Below, in pieces: positions 57,331-64,000 of a stretch of DNA of 64,000 nucleotides; the stretch's first letter is position 1; every line of letters starts with the position of its first letter. Source of the stretch: Bos javanicus (lineage: Eukaryota > Chordata > Mammalia > Artiodactyla > Bovidae); NCBI RefSeq assembly GCF_032452875.1, contig NW_026894305.1, positions 1 to 64,000 of the forward strand, in the 5' to 3' direction. The position numbers and the translations under genes were made by a program. Below the pieces are notes generated by a model, which saw only the letters and a list, made by a program, of their open reading frames with translations, was not told the DNA's origin and searched no databases.

Positions 57331-60300
57331 ATCCTGGGGCCCAGCTGGCGATTATCAGGCAGTTGAGCAGGCATGAACCCTGCGGCCTAGCTGGCGTTAT
57401 CAGGCAGCTGAGCAGGCATGAATCCTGCGGCCCAGCTGGCGAGTATCAGGCAGCTGAGCAGGCATGAATCCCAGCAGCTATCAGGCAGCTGAGCAGGCAT
57501 GAATCCCGCGGCCCAGCTGGCGGTTATCAGGCAGCTGAGCAGGCATGAATCCTGCGGCCCAGCTGGCGATTATCAGGCAGCTGAGCAGGCATGAATCCTG
57601 CGGCCCAGCTGGCGATTATCAGGCAGCTGAGCAGGCATGAATCCTGCGGCCCAGCTGGCGATTATCAGGCAGCTGAGCAGGCATGAATCCTGCGGCCCAG
57701 CTGGCGATTATCAGGCAGCTGAGCAGGCATGAATCCTGCGGCCCAGCTGGCGATTATCAGGCAGCTGAGCAGGCATGAATCCTGCGGCCCAGCTGGCGAT
57801 TATCAGGCAGCTGAGCAGGCATGAATCCTGCGGCCCAGCTGGCGATTATCAGGCAGCTGAGCAGGCTGATCCCGCACCTCAGCAGGCACTGATCACGTGC
57901 CTGCCGCAGTGATCAGGTGACTGAGAGGCGCTGACCGTGTGACTGCTCATGTGCTGATCAGGTAGGTCTCCTGCACGGTTCATGTGCCTCAGCAGTAAGA
58001 ATAAGCAGCTGAGCAGGCATGAATCCCGCGGCCCAGCTGGCGGTTATCAGGCAGCTGAGCAGGCATGAATCCTGCGGCCCAGCTGGCGATTATCAGGCAG
58101 CTGAGCAGGCATGAATCCTGCGGCCCAGCTGGCGATTATCAGGCAGCTGAGCAGGCTGATCCCGCACCTCAGCAGGCATGATCACGTGCCTGTCATGCAG
58201 TGATCAGGTGACTGAGAGGCGCTGATCATGGACGGCTCATGTGCTGATCAGGTAGCTCTCCTGCACGGATCATGTGCCGCAGCAGGCAAGAATCAGGCAG
58301 CTGAGCAGGCATGAATCCCGCGGCCCAGCTGGCGATTATCAGGCAGCTGAGCAGGCATGAATCCTGCGGCCCAGCTGGCGATTATCAGGCAGCTGAGCAG
58401 GCATGAATCCTGCGGCCCAGCTGGCGATTATCAGGCAGCTGAGCAGGCATGAATCCTGCGGCCCAGCTGGCGGTTATCAGGCAGCTGAGCAGGCAGGAAT
58501 CCTGCGGCCCAGCTGGCGATTATCAGGCAGCTGAGCAGGCATGAATCCTGCGGCCCAGCTGGCGATTATCAGGCAGCTGAGCAGGCATGAATCCTGCGGC
58601 CCAGCTGGCGATTATCAGGCAGCTGAGCAGGCATGAATCCCGCGGCCCAGCTGGCGATTATCAGGCAGCTGAGCAGGCATGAATCCTGCGGCCCAGCTGG
58701 CGATTATCAGGCAGCTGAGCAGGCATGAATCCTGCGGCCCAGCTGGCGATTATCAGGCAGCTGAGCAGGCGCTGATCCCGCACCTCAGCAGGCACTGATC
58801 ACGTGCTGTCATGCAGTGATCAGGTGACTGAGAGGCGCTGATCATGTGACTGCTCATGTGCTGATCAGGCAGCTCTCCTGCACGGATCATGTGCTCAGCA
58901 GGCAAGAATCAAGCAGCTGAGCAGGCAGGAATCCTGCGGCCCAGCTGGCGATTATCAGGCAGCTGAGCAGGCATGAATCCTGCGGCCCAGCTGGCGATTA
59001 TCAGGCAGCTGAGCAGGCATGAATCCTGCGGCCCAGCTGGCGATTATCAGGCAGCTGAGCAGGCATGAATCCTGCGGCCCAGCTGGCGATTATCAGGCAG
59101 CTGAGCAGGCATGAATCCTGCGGCCCAGCCGACATCAGGCAGCTGAGCAGGCATGAATCCTGCGGCCCAGCTGGCGATTATCAGGCAGCTGAGCAGGCCT
59201 GAATCCCGCACCTCAGCAGGCACTGTGTATGCAGTGATCAGGTGACTGAGAGGCGCTGATCATGTGACTGCTCATGTGCTGATCAGGTAGCTCTCCTGCA
59301 CGGATCATGTGCCTCAGCAGGCAAGAATCAAGCAGCTGAGCAGGCATGAATCCTGCGGCCCAGCTGGCGATTATCAGGCAGCTGAGCAGGCATGAATCCT
59401 GCGGCCCAGCTGGCGAGCATCAGGCAGCTGAGCAGGCATGAATCCTGCGGCCCAGCTGGCGATTATCAGGCAGCTGAGCAGGCATGAATCCTGCGGCCCA
59501 GCTGGCGGATTATCAGGCAGCTGAGCAGGCATGAATCCTGCGGCCCAGCTGGCGATTATCAGGCAGCTGAGCAGGCATGAATCCTGCGGCCCAGCTGGCG
59601 ATTATCAGGCAGCTGAGCAGGCAGGAATCCTGCCCAGCTGGCGGTTATCAGGCAGCTGAGCAGGCATGAATCCTGCGGCCCAGCTGGGATTATCAGGCAG
59701 CTGAGCAGGCATGAATCCTGCGGCCCAGCTGGCGGGTATCAGGCAGCTGAGCAGGCATGAATCCTGCCCAGCAGGTCACAGGCAGCTGAGCAGGCATGAT
59801 CCTGCGGCCCAGCTGGCGATTATCAGGCAGCTGAGCAGGCATGAATCCCGCGGCCCAGCTGGCGATTATCAGGCAGCTGAGCAGGCATGAATCCTGCGGC
59901 CCAGCTGGCGATTATCAGGCAGCTGAGCAGGCATGAATCCTGCGGCCCAGCTGGCGATTATCAGGCAGCTGAGCAGGCATGAATCCCGCGGCCCAGCTGG
60001 CGATTATCAGGCAGCTGAGCAGGCGCATGATCCCGCACCTCAGCAGGCTGATCACGGCCTGTCATGCAGTGATCAGGTGACTGAGAGGCGCTGATCATGT
60101 GACTGCCCGCGTGCTGATCAGGTAGACGCCCGCACGGATCATGTGCCCAGCAGGCAAGAATCAGGCAGCTGAGCAGGCATGAATCCTGCGGCCCAGCTGG
60201 CGATTATCAGGCAGCTGAGCAGGCATGAATCCTGCGGCCCAGCTGGCGATTATCAGGCAGCTGAGCAGGCATGAATCCTGCGGCCCAGCTGGCGGTTATC

Positions 60301-60828
60301 AGGCAGCTGGAGCAGGCATGAATCCTGCGGCCCAGCTGGCGATTATCAGGCAGCTGAGCAGGCATGAATCCTGCGGCCCAGCTGGCGATTATCAGGCAGC
60401 TGAGCAGGCGCTGATCCTGCACCTCAGCAGGCACTGATCACGTGCCTGTCATGCAGTGATCAGTGACTGAGAGGCGCTGATCATGTGACTGCTCTGCTGA
60501 TCAGGTAGCTCTCCTGCACGGATCATGTGCCTCAGCAGGCAAGAATCAAGCAGCTGAGCAGGCATGAATCCTGCGGCCCAGCTGGCGATTATCAGGCAGC
60601 TGAGCAGGGCATGAATCCCGCGGCCCAGCTGGCGATTATCAGGCAGCTGAGCAGGCATGAATCCTGCGGCCCAGCTGGCGATTATCAGGCAGCTGAGCAG
60701 GCATGAATCCCGGCCCAGCTGGCGATTATCAGGCAGCTGAGCAGGCATGAATCCTGCGGCCCAGCTGGCGGTTATCAGGCAGCTGAGCAGGCATGAATCC
60801 TGCGGCCCAGCTGGCGATTATCAGGCAG

Positions 60829-60885
60829 CTGAGCGGCATGAATCCCACAGGCATGAATCCTGGCGGCCCAGCCAGGACATCAGGC
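60829..60885 (+). repeat. duplicated and truncated dimer pieces
   Basis: The stretch reads TGAGCGGCATGAATCCC, ACAGGCATGAATCCTGG, CGGCCCAGCCAGGACATCAGG. The piece GGCATGAATCC is present twice within 30 bp. It makes an open frame at 60,747-60,947 that is not a gene. Confidence 0.78.
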
Positions 60886-61219
60886 AGCTGAGCAGGCATG
60901 AATCCTGCGGCCCAGCTGGCGATTATCAGGCAGCTGAGCAGGCATGAATCCCGCGGCCCAGCTGGCGATTATCAGGCAGCTGAGCAGGCATGAATCCCGC
61001 GGCCCAGCTGGCGATTATCAGGCAGCTGAGCAGGCATGAATCCCGGCCCAGCTGGCGATTATCAGGCAGCTGAGCAGGCATGAATCCTGCGGCCCAGCTG
61101 GCGGTTATCAGGCAGCTGAGCAGGCATGAATCCTGCGGCCCAGCTGGCGGTTATCAGGCAGCTGAGCAGGCATGAATCCGGCGGCCCAGCTGGCGGTTAT
61201 CAGGCAGCTGAGCAGGCGC

Positions 61220-61340
61220 TGATCCCGCGCCTCAGCAGGCACTGATCAGGCAGCTGTCGCAGTGATCAGGTGACTGAGAGGCGCTGATCGTGACTGCTCA
61301 TGCTGATCAGGTGCGCTGGCACGATCCGTGCCCAGCTGGC
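61220..61340 (+). repeat. eroded spacer ending in B-like sequence
   Basis: S2 reads TGATCAGGCAGCTGTCGCAG, S4 has lost ATG (GATCGTGACTG), S5 ends GTGCGCTGGCAC, and S6 reads CGATCCGTGCCCAGCTGGC, which resembles B at its end. The next A starts GATCAGGCAG without A'. Confidence 0.78.
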
Positions 61341-63868
61341 GATCAGGCAGCTGAGCAGGCATGAATCCTGCGGCCCAGCTGGCGATTATCAGGCAGCTGA
61401 GCAGGCATGAATCCTGCGGCCCAGCTGGCGATTATCAGGCAGCTGAGCAGGCATGAATCCCGCGCCCAGCTGGCGGTTATCAGGCAGCTGAGCAGGCATG
61501 AATCCTGCGGCCCAGCTGGCGTTTATCAGGCAGCTGAGCAGGCATGAATCCTGCGGCCCAGCTGGCGGTTATCAGGCAGCTGAGCAGGCATGAATCCTGC
61601 GGCCCAGCTGGCGATTATCAGGCAGCTGAGCAGGCATGAATCCTGCGGCCCAGCTGGCGATTATCAGGCAGCTGAGCAGGCGCCTGATCCCGCACTCAGC
61701 AGGCACTGATCACGTGCCTGTCTGCAGTGATCAGGTGACTGAGAGGCGCTGATCATGTGACTGCTCATGTGCTGATCAGGTAGCTCTCTGCACGGATCAT
61801 GTGCCTCAGCAGGCAAGAATCAAGCAGCTGAGCAGGCATGAATCCCGCGGCCCAGCTGGCGATTATCAGGCAGCTGAGCAGGCATGAATCCTGCGGCCCA
61901 GCTGGCGATTATCAGGCAGCTGAGCAGGCATGAATCCTGCGGCCCAGCTGGCGATTATCAGGCAGCTGAGCAGGCATGAATCCCATGGCCCAGCTGGACA
62001 TCAGGCAGCTGAGCAGGCATGAATCCCGGCCCAGCTGGCGATTATCAGGCAGCTGAGCAGGCATGAATCCTGCGGCCCAGCTGGCGATTATCAGGCAGCT
62101 GAGCAGGCATGAATCCTGCGGCCCAGCTGGCGATTATCAGGCAGCTGAGCAGGCATGAATCCTGCGGCCCAGCTGGCGATTATCAGGCAGCTGAGCAGGC
62201 GCTGATCCCGCACCTCAGCAGGCACTGATCACGCCTGTCATGCAGTGATCAGGTGACTGAGAGGCGCTGACATGTGACTGCTGCGTGCTGATCAGGTGAA
62301 TCCTGCACGGATCATGTGCCTCAGCAGGCAAGAATCAAGCAGCTGAGCAGGCATGAATCCTGCGGCCCAGCTGGCGATTATCAGGCAGCTGAGCAGGCAT
62401 GAATCCTGCGGCCCAGCTGGCGATTATCAGGCAGCTGAGCAGGCATGAATCCTGGCCCAGCTGGCGATTATCAGGCAGCTGAGCAGGCATGAATCCTGCG
62501 GCCCAGCTGGCGATTATCAGGCAGCTGAGCAGGCATGAATCCTGCGGCCCAGCTGGCGATTATCAGGCAGCTGAGCAGGCATGAATCCTGCGGCCCAGCT
62601 GGCGATTATCAGGCAGCTGAGCAGGCATGAATCCCGGCCCAGCTGGCGATTATCAGGCAGCTGAGCAGGCATGAATCCTGCGGCCCAGCTGGCGTTATCA
62701 GGCAGCTGAGCAGGCATGAATCCCGCGGCCCAGCTGGCGGTTATCAGGCAGCTGAGCAGGCATGAATCCTGCGGCCCAGCTGGCGATTATCAGGCAGCTG
62801 AGCAGGCATGAATCCTGCGGCCCAGCTGGCGATTATCAGGCAGCTGAGCAGGCGCTGATCCCGCACTCAGCAGGCACTGATCACGTGCTGTCATGCAGTG
62901 GTGTGACTGAGAGGCGCTGATCTGTGACTGCTCATGTGCTGATCAGGTAGCTGTCCTGCACGGACCTGCGTGCCTCAGCAGGCAGATCAGGCAGCTGAGC
63001 AGGCATGAATCCTGCGGCCCAGCTGGCGATTATCAGGCAGCTGAGCAGGCATGAATCCTGCGGCCCAGCTGGCGTTATCAGGCAGCTGAGCAGGCATGAA
63101 TCCTGCGGCCCAGCTGGCGATTATCAGGCAGCTGAGCAGGCATGAATCCTGCGGCCCAGCTGGCGATTATCAGGCAGCTGAGCAGGCATGAATCCTGCGG
63201 CCCAGCTGGCGATTATCAGGCAGCTGAGCAGGCATGAATCCTGCGGCCCAGCTGGCGATTATCAGGCAGCTGAGCAGGCATGAATCCCGCGGCCCAGCTG
63301 GCGATTATCAGGCAGCTGAGCAGGCATGAATCCTGCGGCCCAGCTGGCGGTTATCAGGCAGCTGAGCAGGCATGAATCCTGCGGCCCAGCTGGCGGATTA
63401 TCAGGCAGCTGAGCAGGCATGAATCCTGCGGCCCAGCTGGCGATTATCAGGCAGCTGAGCAGGCATGAACGGCCCAGCTGGCGATTATCAGGCAGCTGAG
63501 CAGGCATGAATCCTGCGGCCCAGCTGGCGATTATCAGGCAGCTGAGCAGGCATGAATCCTGCGGCCCAGCTGGCGATTATCAGGCAGCTGAGCAGGCATG
63601 AATCCCCGGCCCAGCTGGCGATTATCAGGCAGCTGAGCAGGCATGAATCCCGGCCCAGCTGGCGATTATCAGGCAGCTGAGCAGGCATGAATCCTGCCCA
63701 GCTGGCGATTATCAGGCAGCTGAGCAGGCATGAATCCGTGGCCCAGCTGACTGTTATCAGGCAGCTGAGCAGGCATGAATCCTGCGGCCCAGCTGGCGGT
63801 TAACAGGCAGCTGAGCAGGCACGAATCCTGCGGCCCAGCTGGCGATTATCAGGCAGCTGAGCAGGCGC

Positions 63869-63992
63869 TGATCCCGCACAGCAGGCACTGATCACGTGCC
63901 TGTCATGCAGTGATCAGGTGACTGAGAGGCGCTGATCATGTGACTGCTCATGTGCTGCTCAGCAGGCACGGATCATGTGCCTCAGCAGGCAA
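63869..63992 (+). repeat. last spacer, with shortened S5
   Basis: S1 lacks CCT (CCGCACAGCAGG), S2-S4 are canonical, and S5 is reduced to TGCTCAGCAGGCAC, resembling the end of an A or S1 monomer. S6 is intact and the A' that follows (GTATCAAG) is cut by the end of the window. Confidence 0.8.
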
Positions 63993-64000
63993 GTATCAAG

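Larger units (their letters stand above)
1..64000 (+). repeat. 46-bp satellite array with interspersed 135-bp spacer blocks, whole window
   Basis: Every part of the window can be read as 22-23-bp monomers in one orientation. About 49 kb is an A-B dimer of 46 bp; about 13 kb is the S1-S6 spacer block, seen 96 times; about 2 kb is the hybrid monomer A' that follows each spacer. No inverted segment and no unique sequence were found. The array starts inside an A monomer and ends inside an A', so it continues on both sides. Length variants of the dimer are mostly 45 bp (loss of the A or G in GGCGATTATC) or 41-44 bp (loss of bases around TGCGG). Seen directly: periodicity, orientation, order. Inferred: pericentromeric heterochromatin, probably of a bovid, because a 23-bp ancestor with a 46-bp G+C-rich dimer fits the cattle satellite family I remember. 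Confidence 0.97.
53210..64000 (+). repeat. diverged right part of the array
   Basis: Spacers lie at 53,210-53,342, 53,550-53,674, 54,193-54,327, 55,122-55,254, 55,554-55,684, 56,159-56,294, 57,062-57,192, 57,867-57,998, 58,157-58,289, 58,773-58,905, 59,200-59,324, 60,028-60,157, 60,412-60,542, 61,220-61,340, 61,685-61,816, 62,203-62,331, 62,856-62,985 and 63,869-63,992. Only 54,193 has the exact 135-bp canonical length and sequence. Many dimers are shortened to CCCGGCCCAG or CCTGCCCAG. The interval order 616, 427, 828 from 58,157 resembles 606, 418, 744 from 8,194. Confidence 0.85.

Noticed and set aside
1..64000. CRISPR array
   Set aside because: Units abut without unique spacers, the intervening 135-bp blocks are themselves copies of one sequence, and there are no cas genes.
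1..64000. Repeat-protein gene or coding minisatellite
   Set aside because: 46 bp is not a multiple of three, and stops occur on both strands within every 138 bp.
1..64000. Telomeric or rDNA repeat
   Set aside because: No TTAGGG-type repeat and no rRNA-like sequence; the unit differs in length and composition.

Overview
The window is one uninterrupted tandem satellite array. From the first base to the last it is made of a 46-bp repeat, all in one orientation, broken at irregular but quantised intervals by a second, related block of about 135 bp. I find no protein-coding gene, RNA gene, transposon, CRISPR array or unique sequence. The array enters and leaves the window in mid-repeat, so both ends lie outside.

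Structure, from small to large. (1) A half-unit of 11-12 bp is still visible inside some monomers. (2) The basic monomer is 22-23 bp. (3) Two diverged 23-bp monomers, here called A and B (13 of 23 positions identical), form the 46-bp dimer; by subtraction there are roughly 1,050-1,080 dimers. (4) Six further 22-23-bp monomers, S1 to S6, in fixed order make a spacer block, closed by a hybrid monomer A'. I locate 96 such blocks, two of them heavily degenerate. (5) Successive spacers lie 158 + 46n bp apart, with n between 1 and about 32. (6) Strings of n recur, giving super-repeats: about 3.6 kb near the left end, about 6.36 kb (built of 1.97-kb and 1.84-kb modules) at 14-32 kb, and about 2.62 kb at 33.7-42 kb.

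Regions: 1-931 spacer-free run; 932-9,961 first super-repeat pair; 9,962-14,890 a shortened third copy and rearranged spacers; 14,891-33,708 the 6.36-kb super-repeat and its relatives; 33,709-42,190 a very homogeneous domain with the 2.62-kb super-repeat; 42,490-43,165 two wrecked spacers marking a boundary; 43,166-53,209 irregular spacing with two runs of about 1.4 kb free of spacers; 53,210-64,000 a more diverged right part with many short indels.

Organism. The array is eukaryotic and heterochromatic in character. The 46-mer is 61% G+C (28/46), which by the standard density relation (1.660 + 0.098 x GC) gives about 1.720 g/cm3. The GATCA-GTGACTG-TCATG flavour of the spacer monomers, the 23-bp periodicity and the 46-bp dimer match what I remember of the related cattle satellites (the 1.706/1.711a and 1.720 families, built on a 23-bp ancestor). 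I therefore favour cattle or a close ruminant relative, pericentromeric, at about 0.6 confidence; this rests on memory and was not searched. Because 46 is not a multiple of three and every dimer carries stop codons on both strands, the array cannot encode a long protein. Any function would be at the level of chromatin, DNA shape or transcripts.
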